A DNA stretch of 64,000 nucleotides from Mansonella perstans (Eukaryota > Nematoda > Chromadorea > Rhabditida > Onchocercidae), in contig JBAMDO010000571.1 of assembly GCA_037074765.1 (NCBI GenBank), positions 372,001 to 436,000 of the forward strand. The letters are read 5' to 3'. Shown piece by piece: positions 28,305 to 41,487 of this stretch. The position numbers were made by a program, and so were the translations under genes. The notes under the pieces were generated by a model. It saw nothing but the letters and a program-made list of their open reading frames with translations, had not been told where the DNA came from and made no database searches. Position 1 is the first letter of the stretch; each line of letters opens with the position of its first letter.

Positions 28305-28658
28305 ATGAGCCAACTGAAACAACAGCAAGCGTATTCCACCACAGCGTATCTCACTACTATGAAAAAGGTTCTAATGGTTGAAAGAGAGCCAAGGCAAATT
28401 TATCAATTAGAAGAGAAAAATTTTTTTAAACTATTTCTTATTTGTTTCCCAAAAAAAAAAAAAAAAAAGAAAAAAAAACTTGATAAATTATTTTTCAGGA
28501 CAGAAAAAGGAGTCGATGAAAGTAGAGCAATGATCATGCTAAGGACTAACAATCTTTTGCTTGCTTTGCAAGTTCATCTCGGACCTTTTAAAAATTGCAA
28601 TTCGTTGAAAAAGTCTTTTATGCAGTGCGATAAGAATGTTTTAAAATTGCATGTTTAG
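28305..28658 (+). CDS. Doubtful small open reading frame, unknown product
   Basis: A 117-codon frame starting MSQLKQQQAYSTTAYLTTMK and ending KLHV. It contains an 18-A homopolymer coding a poly-lysine run, which makes the contiguous frame suspect. A good acceptor (TTATTTTTCAG) ends at about 28499, after which the frame reads TEKGVDESRAMIMLRTNN; the 3' half could be an exon of a spliced gene, but no matching donor was clear. A minus-strand frame of 80 codons starts at 28293, head to head with it. No domain is recognised. It may be chance. Confidence 0.15.
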   Translation: MSQLKQQQAYSTTAYLTTMKKVLMVEREPRQIYQLEEKNFFKLFLICFPKKKKKKKKKLDKLFFRTEKGVDESRAMIMLRTNNLLLALQVHLGPFKNCNSLKKSFMQCDKNVLKLHV

Positions 28659-31105
28659 GACGTGCTTTTATTTTGGTAGAAAAAGTTCTCACTCATTTGA
28701 AATAGCCCAAAAATTCGTAAATAAAAATTCAAATTCTTAAAGCAACAAAAGTCGTGAAATTTCTTAATTTCTGTATTGATTCGCAATTTTAAACAAATTG
28801 CAAAGAACAGTTAATTACTTTTAATAAAACTTTTTACTGATCTGTAAAATAGGTAGCATCGATATTTCGGTGCTTTTTAGGGCATTAATGCTGATCGCTA
28901 TCATTGTTATCCCTGTTGTTATTGTCGATGTAAAAGAGGTTTTTAAATGCCATGAAGTGATTTTACAATGTTCATTTTTAATTCCTGCCTCATTTTATGC
29001 AGGGAAATTTTCTCCTCTTTTAGAATACTGATAGCCATAATTGCACTTTAACAAAAGGAGGTATCGCCAATGAGAAACGGATCTTTTCCACTTCCTATTC
29101 TTTACTCAGCTCATTTATATTGTAAAAAAGTATTTATTTAAAAGAAAAATAAGGAATGAAAAATTATTCGCAATAAATTTAATGGTTATCCATTAATTCT
29201 CATCTAAACATTTTAACGATAATTTAATATTACTTTCATGTCCTTTATTATTTTCCATTTTCCCTATCCTAATTTCTTTGCGTTTCACTGCTCAAAAGGA
29301 TATTAAAAAAATCAACCAATATGGTTGAATTGCAACAAACAGTCAAATTGTTTGCTCCTTCAATATCCTACGCATAATGTCTCTTGATATAGAGATATTT
29401 GGGGGCATTTCTCTTAATGCTCTTTTTCTCCTGTATTTTAAGATATTATTGATGATATCAACATAATGCAAAGATAATCTTCTAATTCGATATATTTTGT
29501 AAATGCCTTCTAAATCTAGCATCAATCAGAAAGCACTGCTTGACCCAAAATATCTAGCTTTGATATTTTTCGCAGAGTTTATATTTAAACAATCAAATCT
29601 CTGAAAGTTCTTATATCTTTTTGAATTTCAGCAAGTTTTTTTTAGTGAATAAGAACTGTATTATTTATATTATTTGAAAACATGACAATAATTTGCTTAT
29701 TGTTCATTTTCAAATTCTTTTATTAAATCAATTCGTCACATAACGTGGAAATAGCTTCGGATTATTTAATTGTTTCGATGAGAAAAGACAGAATTTGTAA
29801 AGTTGCTTTTGTAAATCTGATCTCGTATATCAGACTTCGCAGTTCTCGAAGACGGATTGGGAGATTTATCAGTTTCATCTTTATACAACCTATTTTATAC
29901 CATTAAAACTAATTCGTTAAAAAATTAAATTTTTGTAACATTGCAGTAAATTGTTACAAATTGTTACAAACAATAGTAATAATCAACATTTCGGTGCTAT
30001 TGGGTAATTAAGAGAGCAAATGTAGCTATTTAAGCGATCATTTCGTAAAGTTTAAAATAGTCACCAGAAAAAAACAAAAAAACTTAAAAAAAAAAAAAAA
30101 AACAAAAAATTTGAAGAAGATTTGGCATTTCGACGATCTTTTGAACATTGAAGACAATTCATGAAATAAGGTCACATCCAATACGGTTGTGCCATCATAG
30201 GCTACTTTCCACCTTTCCCTCTTAATCTCCAGAACCGAAATATCCATCTCAGAAAAATCTTTTATTTTTCCAACTTCAATATATTGAACTTGAAAAAATA
30301 ACAGAAGTCTTTACTTCAATTTAAAATACTATTTAAAGATTTTTTTATAGAACAGGCTCACATTTCATCAGCTAAAGTCTCATGTGTAATTTGAACAACA
30401 TTTTCCCGCAAAGACTCCATGACTTCAAAAGATAAAAATATTGTTTGAAATCAAATTCTATAAATTTTTCGTTTGTTTGAAAATCATAATTTTTATGGAT
30501 GCCATTATAAATGTAGTTTTTATAAATAATTTTCATAATACTTAAAGTATTCACAAAGTTAACATGATGATTATTATCATGAAATGGAATCGTATAAATA
30601 CAATATTGAAATAATTCCAGAGCAGATATATACAGCATGCTAAATTTCTCAAAAACTTTGTGCACTTGCAGCTGAGCAAAAAAAGAAAGGAAAAATTGAA
30701 AGCAAAGAACAGAATTGTTCTTTTTTACATTTTCTTCAATTCTGTCTACCAATTTTGAGTTCTCTAATTTAAAATGAATTTTCTGTTCGTTCCGATCTTA
30801 CTATTCGCCACATAGTCTTATCTATAATGAAAATGAGATAACAACAGCCAAATTTATAACTGTATCAAATGGTCATGGCTCAAATATTTTATGAAAGAAA
30901 TATAATACAGATATGTTGAAGTAAAAGGTATCTACCAGATTCTAATGACTAGAAATAAACAGGATAAAAAGTGTGAAACATGGAGCAAATAGTTAAGATA
31001 GAACCCGCAATATCTGCTAAGCGAACTAAATTGAGTACCATAAGAGGTTTAGGATACGGTGGAATTGCAGAGGAAGAAAAGAGGAACATGAAAAATTAAT
31101 CGCTT

Positions 31106-34100
31106 TCATATACTCTTTCTTGTTAATAACTTCTTGCTAAACACAGAGCCATTATCAATGGTGAAGATATTCATGTGTATCGATCTTCTGCCTGATACCG
31201 AAGTATCTGTTCCTAAAATATGCTGTGATTCCGGCTGACAGGATAAAGAACGCAATACTGATGACTGATCACTATTATGCGTTTCTGTCATCCTTTCACT
31301 AATTTGTAATTCATTTGCTGATGTATTGTCCTGTATTATCTCTTCTTCCCCTTCTGTGCCTCTTTCTTCTTCTAGCTGTGGCCTGGAATTTCAATTAATT
31401 ATTACAGAATTAATGTGCCAAAAACATAAATTAAACTCTACAAATAAAAAATTAGTGCAGAGACGTTTTTTCAAAAATCTCATGGAACTCACCTAGTAAA
31501 TGGAGGTAATTTAGTAGCATCTTCGTAGGTTGGTAGTGGTGGCAGATTGTCTCGGTGACAGGACCTTCCTGAAAGCTTTGGAATATTAAGAAATTTTAAT
31601 GCAAAATATGTAACTTTTTAATGCTATAATTGGTGTTTCTTGTATTACTGACCTCTTTGAGGATTCATATTGTAAGGAGGAGGTCCTTCATTGGAAAATG
31701 CGATAGTTCTGAATGACAGAATTCCCGGATCTTCCGGCACTACCACATTGCCGCGACGTGAACTAATTTCAATGCCTGACCGTACTAGCGCTTCACGTCG
31801 AACAGTCGCAAACCGATTTTGTACCTGAAAAAAGACTGAAATTTGGAACTTAAAAAATTTGGAAGATGAAAGAAGGAAAAAACATGAATGGAACAAAATA
31901 GTGACTATATTTCAAATTAACAAAATAATAACTAAAATTGTTTCATAAAAATTTTTTTTCAAAATTCCTTGCTATGATAATGCAGGTATTTTATAGAATA
32001 TTGTAAAATAAAGTGCGACAGAAAGATTTTCTTATAAATTTCACATCTTAACAAACTTTGAGTGAAAACACTGGTAAACCTGCATTCTATGTTTCATTAA
32101 CAAATACATGGAAAGAACAAGGACAGCGATCATAACCAGACTGAATATGGTACTTGATACATCTCGAGTTACGAGATCACTATCTTGATAGACATTCTGC
32201 AAATCATTATGAATATATAAAGCCAACTTAATATGTCGCATGCAAATAATGTGCAATACAAATGAGCTGCTCAAAGGGGAAGTAAGTTCTATATAACTAA
32301 ATTTTTTATTTTTGAAGTATGCTTCTTTGATCAGAGAATGTATTTATCCTAATCCGAATTAACCTTGTATTGATCTGAATGATGTTTACATCCTTGTGAT
32401 ATTTGCATCTTATCTTTCCCTCCATCACTGTCTTTGTACTAGTTTTTTTCTACTTGTTATTTCAACCAATTACTGAATTATATTAAATAGCCTGATTTTA
32501 GAATATACAAGTGCACGTCAAGGCAATAGAAAGAAATGTCTGGAGTCAATATACGTAGCCTTGACCATTAGTAACATCTAATAGCATTTTCAAACTCAAC
32601 CAAGTATTTTATATTGTTGGATTAACTAATTAATGATTAAAGTTTTGCATTAGTTTTTCTGACACTGCACATTAGTTTTTCTGATTATTTGGCTGTTACC
32701 AGACATTTTCTCTTAGTTCTATTATAATAAATAATTTTTGCAAGAAAAAATGTTATAATTTCCCATTTTATTGGTTCCATCAAGAGACTTTTCGATCTTA
32801 TTTATGAATAGCCCCTTAAAACCAATATGTCTCAATTCATGTCCGTTGAGAATTTTAAAAAATAATTAAAAACCCTTCAGGCATGTTAACATTTGCTAAA
32901 TAGATACAACATAACCAGTTTCTAGTTTTTCAATTGTTGTTAATTGGGAAGTGATTAATGGGAGAGCAAGTAATCATGGGGGAGATAAATATGCTATAAA
33001 GAACCTGTTCTCGGTAACCATGAAATCGCAACATAATCGATGTACGATTAGCATCAATTTCACAGTGATAACCAAGGAAATTTGAGGGGCACAAGCACTG
33101 ACGCCGTGATTCAGTGCCACCATTCAGACACACTATGTTTCGACATTCCTCACCTTGATAAAATGGTGTACACGAGCAATAATCACGGCCATCTACACCT
33201 GCAAAATGAAATTAAGAGTAAAAATTTGAGTGATTTTTGAATTTAACCACTATCAGATTTTATAAGAGTGTAACTCAAAATTCTAAAGCATGATGCAGTT
33301 TTTTTTTTTGCAACTTATGAAAGCTGGAAGCAGCATTCTAGTTTTCTTGGATGCAAAAGTAAGCAGAAGAACGCACGGCAAGCTGACTGATATTATAAAC
33401 CGGTAGCGATTTTATGCTGTGATAAATAATAATGAAATAGATAGCTCGTTATAACAAAATATTTACTACACACATTATCCCTTCTTGCTTCAAAATTTCT
33501 TGCTACTTTTGAATTAGAATAATCTTTTTTTGGATCAATTCCAAATGAAGGAAACTTTCAATTTAAGAAAATGACAAAATTTCCCACTAAAATATCTTGC
33601 CGTGAACATATTCCAATACATATAAGATTGATAACTGATAGAAATCAGTTTGCTCAGCAAAATCACAAAATTACATCAATCAAAGCTACATCACGAACCT
33701 CTCATTCGCTGGCCCTGATCGCAATATTTTTCGCACTGCTCACCGAAATATGGCTCTGGGCAGATGCAATATGAGTTGGAACCGAGTGAACGATGGCCAT
33801 TATTAAGACAACGCTTGAGGCGCCTACAACTTCTGTCCAAGTATTCGTGGGCTGGCACTTCTGGAAATTTTAAGTTTCATAAATGCAACTGTAAGAAAGA
33901 TTTCCTCAAATGTAAAGTAAATCTCACATACTTCCATCTTATTTAGTTGAGCAAAATAATGAATAAATTTTTTATTTTTCAGACAACAGCCTGAAAATTG
34001 GAAAACTAAGAATGCATACGCCTACCCGGACATTTGCAGACCACACCAACACCGGTGAAATCATCAAAAGTGAACAGTGCAGAAGCGGACAAGAGATAAT

Positions 34101-37100
34101 TGCCATGATATATGCGACATCTGGAGTCGATTACCTTCTCTCTTGGCAAATTCCGCGTTCGAGATTCAACATTATTGCTACTAGTACTGGAAACAGCATG
34201 TTCATCGTAATGCTCGTCAGTTATATAATCCGATTCTTCATGGGTCCAATTTCGAATAATCTAAAACAGTTATATTGAATATCATTACATTAGCTCAGTT
34301 GAAATAATCCGTACAAAGTTAACTTTAATCTGCACGGATCAATTTAGTAAATTTTTCCACTTCTAACAGAAATATACCAATATTGGAGCCAGAAAAATTC
34401 AGACAAGATTAAAAAATTAGCCTTATGCATGTACAATAGATTCATTCTTAATTCAACAAACGATAAATTCATACGCAGATTATCACTTATCTAAAACCCG
34501 AAATCGCTAATTTCAATGATCTGCTGTGCTTTTGGGTGAGAATTTTTTAAAAAACTATTGAATAATAAAAGTTAAATTGCAAGTTTGTCAAAGTTCAATT
34601 TTTAAAAATTGTGAAAAAAATTGTTTGATTTTATCTCATTGAGAACTTCTCTTCAGATAATTTATACGTTTAGGGCGGCTATTCATTGAAAAGTTTACTG
34701 GGATGAGAATTGACCTTTTATTCATCGTTAAATTGACATTGAAAAATCAGAGACTGACGAATAGAGAAGAAATAGAATAGAGATTGGCGCAAAGGAACGC
34801 TACATTGAAAATCATTCTAGTTAAATAGAAAAGTTAAGATACCTTTGGATTTTCCGGTACTGGATATCCACTCAAACAACAGGTGATTCGAAATGCACGA
34901 GGTAGCCACAACGAACTATAACCGGCTTTGGTTGATTTCGTTGTGGAATTGTGGTCTGCAAAATTACAAAACTTCATTTAAATAGTGCAACTGAAAATTT
35001 CATTTTTTGTCTTTTTTTTAAAACTTGCACGCAACTCAACTTGAGTATACTGCAGTCATTTCGTAAGATAGTGTCAAAAGCGCTGAAAACACAACATTGT
35101 CAACATTGTCACTCGCTGATTGATTAAGAACAGGAAATACCGGAGCAATTTTTATGGAATAGCTGACAGTTTTTTATTTATTATTATATTTTGCATTTGC
35201 CTCAAATATGCATTTAAATCGTATTTAGATCGCACTTATTTAGACATATTTAAATCGCAAATCTGATTAGCAACATTTTTATGATCAAGAACGCTCTTTT
35301 TTAAAATGAAGATGACCAATACGTTTTGCTCATTCCGACAAAAGAAAAACTTCGAGAAAATAATTTTTTCCAAAGCTGAACGATATATTTGGAAACAAAC
35401 CAAGATTTTCAAAATTAGCAATACTGATAAGAGTGGAAAATAAAATAATTAGCAGCGCCGTCATTGCTAACAGTTAGACAGTTAAGCATCAAAGAATGTG
35501 AACGACACTTGAATTTCATTGATCCATCTATTACTGAAATGAGAAAATGACACAAAATTTCCACATAAGCATTCGCATGGCTTACAAAACGCTAATATTA
35601 TAGTTATTATTGTTTATGTATATGAAAGATTGCAAGAAATAAAAAGATTCACCGGAAAAATCTTCACAAAGTTGACAATAATATAATTTTCAATAATCAA
35701 ACTCAATTAAAACTGTAATCCATATTATGTTTTCCTTCTGATATTAAAAACTATTAACTCTTCAGAATTTCTTTCATATTACAGACAATTGTTATACTGG
35801 TCATTTTATCTATGAACTTTAGCATTATTTCATTTAAAGCTAAAAGCCAAAAACTTATGCTGAAATTAAAAAGGAAATGCTTAGTGCATAAGAGTGATGG
35901 AAGAAGAAGGATGCTAATATAACTTCTTTAACAGGCGATTATTCATCATTTTTGGTCAAGCCTAAGATATCAGTAACAGCAGACATTGAATAAAAAACGT
36001 CGATGAAGGCAAATATTTCGAAGGAGTTATGAATGGAATTGAAAAGAATAGATGAGTCAGCCTTGAATCAAATTTAAAAATGCATAAAATTGAATCCATA
36101 AATTGAATGTGAGCAAAAATTTTGCTAACAGTGCTTGTATCATTAGCAACTAGCTCCCCAAATATCCAGCGCAGCTTTCAAGATTACAGCAGATTAATTC
36201 ACAAACATAAACTCTAGTAGCATTTAGCAATTGAATCAAGTTATTCCAATGATATATTTCATCACTGTGATTTTAGATGATTGAAAAATTTCGCTTTTTA
36301 GATGAATACTAAGCTATTATTAAAACTTTTCAGTATTGTTAAAAATAAATTCTACCGATCAAAATTAATCAAACAATGCCTTTTCGAAGTTATCAACAAG
36401 AAATCTTTCAAGAACAAGTTTCTTTCTTTACTTCTTAGCAAGCCATTCGAACAAAGGAATATTATCACAGATGTTATCTATCCTCTAACTCTATTCTTGG
36501 CCATTAAATACGTTGGATAAAATCCAGAAGTTAGTTTATAATAGTTGCACGAAGAATATTGCAGAATTAAACTGTTAATATCTGTAGCAATGAAACGACT
36601 CATACCAATAAATTTGCTTAAAAGAATTTAGCAATCAATTTTGAACTCTCATTTTGTAATTAAATTTCATAAAACATATCCTAAGCGAAGAAAAAGACAA
36701 TTAAATGAAATTTATGGCCCAATAATGGGCGGAAATTTACGGCTCATCTGAAATGCCGAGCATATCAATGATATTGGTCGAAACCTTAAAAAAGCCACGC
36801 TGTAACGAGAAAACTAACATGGCTTAGAGAGTTAAACGAAAGTTTAAATTAATGAAATAATATAAACTAAATTTGAAAATTATCAAAACTTCACAAAAAT
36901 TCTAAACCTCACATTGATAGAAGGTCATAATTTCAGTTTGGCAAGCAAGTATTTTGCAATAGAAATTTAAATCAAAGAGTGCAATTATTTATCAAATATT
37001 TATTGCAAATAGTAAAGTTTTATTTAAAAAATTAATGCAAAATCAATGTTAAGCTTCTGTGAGATCACTGTTAACAAATTGCTGTCCGATAGATGCTTTC

Positions 37101-38159
37101 CAAAAATACTGCAAATTGTCTTAATTTGTTTCTTTGAAAAATTAATTTTTTCAAGAAATTAAATAATCAGAGCTTTTAAAGCATTTAACTCTTTATGTTT
37201 TTGAAAATGGCTCTCATTCAGCACTGTGCCAAATAATTTCATTGATTTTCTTAGGCACGAAAGAGACCATGAAAAAGAAATGATCTGAATGATGTTTTTT
37301 TTATCTGGAAAAATTGACAAAAAGTTCTAAAAGCTATCAGCATTAAATTAGCAAAAATATTTTGAGGAATTTTGGTATTAAGAAGACGGACAAGATTTTC
37401 AAGACAATATGAGAAAAATAAAAATGGAATAAACTTGCTCATTCAAAATGCTTGATATGATATTATTTCAAGCTATCTTCTAAATTCTGAAGTAAAATGA
37501 TGCTATGATTGATGAATGGAACAATTAATACGAAGTGACTCATTCATTGCTTTTACTAAGAGTATCTGGATAGGTTGAAGGAATGAAATGAATTGAAAAA
37601 ATCTTTAATAATTTAAAAAAAAATTTCTTCACTGATAATATTAGTTAAAATAAAATGAGAGGAAGAAAACATTGGGATGGCTGAAAAGTGACAAAATGTG
37701 ATCGTTAAAACTAATGCCAAGAAATAAAACGAGCTGAAATTACAAGCAACAATGAAGAAAAACAAGAACAGAACAATTATGTGCAAATACATGCAATTAC
37801 TGGAAGAGATTTTTAAAACTGAAGACAGAAATCAAGTTTTACCTGCGGAATGTCAGCTGCCTGATTTACGTTACACATTGCTATTCCATCATTAGAATGA
37901 ATTATCGATGTGACATGTGCACTCTGTAGTGTAAATAAATGATGCAATGTGATACTATCCTGATATTGCCATATTGCTTAAAATGTTAACATTAGCGTAA
38001 CACGTCTCATAACATACGTTTATTAGTCCCTTTTTTATACTTCATAATCCTAAAACTGAAGAAGATAACCGGAAAAGCAATTTCTTTCTTGAATATTTTA
38101 TGAACACAGATTTTGAAACGAGCATTACCTGTGTTGAAGATGCACTATTTTCACAAATG
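31106..38159 (-). CDS. Type I membrane protein with EGF-like modules and PPPY/LPTY cytoplasmic tail
   Basis: Receptor-like protein of unknown function. Exons on the minus strand: 38159-38129 (31-bp microexon), 37923-37843, 34955-34878, 34260-34026, 33860-33699, 33198-33005, 32196-32080, 31824-31653, 31568-31493 and 31382-31106; all phases match. A possible first exon is 39094-39078, starting MLTVN with a perfect GTAAGT donor and giving 479 aa in total, but it has no signal peptide, so the true 5' end may lie further upstream. The extracellular part has a cysteine-poor region, then EGF-like modules with CLNNGHRS/CICPEPYFGEQCE and CLNGGTES/CLCPSNFLGYHCE. One transmembrane helix (IFSLVMIAVLVLSMYLLM) follows, then a basic stop. 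The tail carries EGPPPYN and PLPTYEDATKLPP, candidate WW-domain or endocytic motifs. The exons from 34260 downward are secure; the two most upstream exons are less so. I do not recognise a named family. Confidence 0.75.
34961..37842. other. Long intron of the EGF-tail gene
   Basis: A 2.9-kb stretch between the exons at 34955 and 37843. No additional exon in phase was recognised, and short open frames at 35236-35421 and 36302-36520 look random. The length is unlike other introns of the gene, so a missed exon here is possible. Confidence 0.45.
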
Positions 38160-39077
38160 CTAATATCATAATATTCAGGATAAGACGATAATGTTAGTAT
38201 ACAGGAAAAACTTTTATATTCAATTCATTTTCAATATAAATTCATTTAATTTAGAACAATTTATTCGCCAGTTAAAAGAAACATGCTATTAAATTTTTTA
38301 TTAACATGAAAAACTTTAAAATCCTGGGAAGATAACATTATTTTAACTTCATAACTTAGCTTAAAATTTATTCTATTTTGTATGAAAAAGGTAAAACCAT
38401 CCAACTATGACAATTTTAATTTTCTCCAAATTGCTGAAGAGAACATAAACGTACAAAACAGAGAAATATTTTCAGTATTCTTGGAAAAATTTGAAGGAAA
38501 AAAGAAAATGAAATTTCGCAAATTGAAAGGGAAATTTTTTGGGAGAAATTTTAAAATAAAGATAAAAAGAGTCATAAGAAGATATTTCTCGAAGTTTTAC
38601 ATCTCCGAAATTATCTGAAAATTCATTCTTGAAGTTTATCTTATATTTCAAAAGTGTGGTGCAAAAAACAAAGCATGAGACAATGAATTCCTTTTAGATT
38701 CATAACTTTTACTGCTACTCTCAATGATTGATTGTGAAGTTAAAATGCCCTTCTTTCATGGAAAGATTAAATTCGGTAACAGTTTTAGCCCTAGGAAACA
38801 GATAGACGAAACAACGGAAGACAGTCAGTCATACCTAATTTAATGTTCTTTAAGATATGACCAATTGCAACATGGAAATTACAATTTCAAGTTTTCTTTT
38901 TTAAAAAAAAAACCCTAAAAATTTTTTTTGGAATTATTTCAAATTTCAGATCATTTACATTGATGGGACACAAAAGAAGACAATTTCAATCATAAAAGCA
39001 TAAATGTATGTTCAATTATTTTCAAGTTATGCAGAAAAACATGAAGTATAACTGAAGAATAATTGCTTTCTACTTAC

Positions 39078-39094
39078 CAATTAACTGTAAGCAT
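39078..39094 (-). other. Candidate first coding exon of the EGF-tail gene
   Basis: Reads MLTVN followed by a split codon and a perfect donor GTAAGTAG. The phase joins correctly to the microexon at 38159. An acceptor-like TTCACAG lies upstream at about 39150, compatible with a trans-splice site. There is no signal peptide in this reading, so the assignment is weak. Confidence 0.3.
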
Positions 39095-39261
39095 CGCACG
39101 TATGATGTTACAAAAAGGTCACAAAATCATTGCCTCTAATAGCTGTGAATTTTTTTAATCAAAAAATTTTAGTGTAAAATGCAAGACAAAAATTATTAAC
39201 ATTACTCAGTAAAAGTCACCTATAATCGAACGCAGTGGCATCGTGACAAAAATGGCTCTTG

Positions 39262-40042
39262 GTAGTTTTCCTTGTGGATTATGTAACAGTTTTCTTTTGG
39301 GCCATTAACCTTTTAAAGGTCAACCTTTTGAATAGAGTTCATTTGTCCAAAAAATGATCGATTGATTGGATTCAAAAGCAATAGATGAGCAGAGATATGC
39401 GCTCTTTATAAAGTAAGACTGGAAATTTTGACTTTTTATAAAAATAACTATTATTTCATGAGCCATGCAAAGATTTTCATGATTTCAATGGGATCATCTT
39501 TTCAACAGTTATTAACTTTTTTTAAACAGATTTATCGAAAAGTGGAAAAAATAAAATTGACAAATGAAAATTTTCATTTCCTTTTCGGAAAATAGAATTC
39601 AGAACGTCAAGAGGGACTGAAATTCAATATTTTAGGGATTGAAATTAAATTGAATATTTTTCCTTGGAAGTGTAACACAGAATTATGCTTGATTCTCCTG
39701 CATGACTCTGATGTATATTTTCTCGTTGAAATTCTTTCCAGCTTATTTTTTGCTCTTCAGCATCAGCCTTTGAGTTTTCCTAATGTTAATGTTTACAAAA
39801 ATATTTTTATTATCAGTAACAATTAACTGTTGAAATCATGAAAATCTTTGCATAGTGCATGAAATAATAATTATTTTGATAAAAAACCAAACTTTCCGGC
39901 TTTGCTTCGTAAAGGTCGCATATTTCTACTCATCTGCTGCTTTTGAATCCAAGCAGATGGTCATTCTGTTGGATAAATGAAGTCCATTCAAAAGTTTAAT
40001 GACCCACAAAGAAAACTATTACATAATCCAGCAGAAAACTAC
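39262..40042. mobile_element. Fold-back (long inverted-repeat) element
   Basis: The left arm at about 39262-39515 and the right arm at about 39820-40042 are reverse complements with roughly 75-85 percent identity by eye and small indels. Matching landmarks on the two arms are GGATTATGTAAYAGTTTTCT, TTGGATTCAAAAGCA and GCAAAGATTTTCATGATTTC. The spacer of about 300 bp is AT-rich and has no coding frame. This is the structure of a MITE or fold-back DNA transposon without transposase. Termini and target duplication were not resolved. It lies just upstream of the candidate first exon of the EGF-tail gene, so it could also act as a source of double-stranded RNA or as a promoter-proximal element; that is inference. 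Confidence 0.8.
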
Positions 40043-41149
40043 TACATAACTTATTCATTATGAATACTTGATAGTTTGCATTCCAGTTGTTCCTGCCTTC
40101 TTACTTTTAGCTGCTTTTTAAAATGTTTTCTTTCCTTGTCCACTTAGATGTAAATTTTAAAATTTTAAGGATACCATTGACTGGTAGCAAAATCTATAAA
40201 ATTATTTGCGAATTATTGATATTGGGAAAAAATCGGAAAATCTCTTTAAATTTTATACTTAGTAAACTAGTCATCCGGTGATGGCGTATACCTGGGACCT
40301 CAAAAAGTGATTTTTATGAGTTTTCAGATAATGTTTATTAGGTATCCAGCTTAACTGTGCCTCCGTGATATTTATAATATGAATATTTAATTGCAACTTT
40401 GACTAATACCACATGTCACATAAGTAGCTTCGTGCCAGAACTACTATTTATGTGCAAATTTACAGATTATGCTAACATTTTAACGGCAGTGGATTCATAT
40501 ACTGAAACCAACGTATTATTCCTTTTCAATAAATAGAAGCGACAAACTCTCGAATATCTTATAAATTGCACAAAAAAAGAGTAAATATAGTTGAGATGGT
40601 GATATTATTCACTGCAATTCACGTTGAATTTTCAGAAAGACACAGAAGAAACATTTGGGTTTGAGAAATTGATGAAGAAACAGTGGTTGACAGAATAACA
40701 GCAAATAATATATAGTTTAATCTAAAAGGCTATTTTTAGGACTTTATGAGCTAAGTGCAAATATTCAGAATGTGTTTTCATGAATCCATTTTTTTGCTAT
40801 TAAAAAAAAAGTAATTTTAAGGCTATTAGTTTAAATTAAAATAGAAAAAAAATGTATGTCAATAATAGACATTTCGTTTGCAGTAATAACTTTCTCCTTC
40901 TTCATAATAATGCTCATTGATTGAAAAGTGTCAATTTGAAAATGAACATTGAGAAGTAGTCACGAGTAATCAATCATACAATACACCGAAATAATGTTGA
41001 TATTATCCAACGGCCTTGATATAACAACATGAATTTAAGAGGATTTTTTAAGCTGAAAAACTTCAAAAATAGTTGTTGAAGTTTTGAAAAACTCAGAAAT
41101 TGTTACAAATCATAAAACTCTTTGCTTTAATACGTTAACCCATTGAACT

Positions 41150-41480
41150 CATACATTTGATGATGTTCATTCCTCATTGACTGGTCATTTTCTTGTAAGC
41201 AAATTCATTATTAAAGGATCTCACTTACTATTGCTGCTTATTCTTCATTATTCCTTCTTATTCCTCATCCATTTTTTACTCTTCATTTGTTCTTATTCCT
41301 GATTCTTCATTCTTCATTCATTATTGTTATTTGGTTTTCAGTAATAAATTTAATTCAATTGTGCTCTTGCTACAAACGAGTTACCGCCTTATTCTACAAA
41401 CAACCCTTCTTCTTACAATTTGAAACCTATTTCAATTATTAAATCCAATCTTCTCAATAAAAATTTTGGTGCAGTGAACC
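41150..41480 (+). repeat. Possible decayed LTR and primer-binding region of Pao-like element
   Basis: Sequence immediately upstream of the gag remnant ends in TTTTGGTGCAGTGAACCGG, similar to the TGGTGC-type primer-binding segment that follows the 5' LTR in Pao/BEL elements. The preceding 300 bases are pyrimidine-rich with repeated TTCTTATTCCT and TTCATT motifs. The LTR boundary was not found, and no matching 3' LTR was found in the window. Confidence 0.35.
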
Positions 41481-41487
41481 GGAAATT

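Larger units (their letters stand above)
21661..31105. other. Large gene-poor region with homopolymers and simple repeats
   Basis: Homopolymer runs occur near 21726-21741 (T), 27228-27245 (A), 27412-27433 (T), 27606-27627 (T), 28449-28475 (A) and 30087-30103 (A), with a GATGAT microsatellite around 27497-27535. A possible LTR-like segment and one doubtful open frame are listed separately. No other stretch gave a recognisable domain or a consistent chain of spliced exons. Confidence 0.5.

Noticed and set aside
34843..34955. Longer version of the EGF-tail exon ending at the GTATCT donor
   Set aside because: It needs a different phase from the upstream exon at 37843, and the same-phase reading meets a stop. 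The shorter exon ending at 34878 fits both neighbours, though the longer donor is a better consensus.
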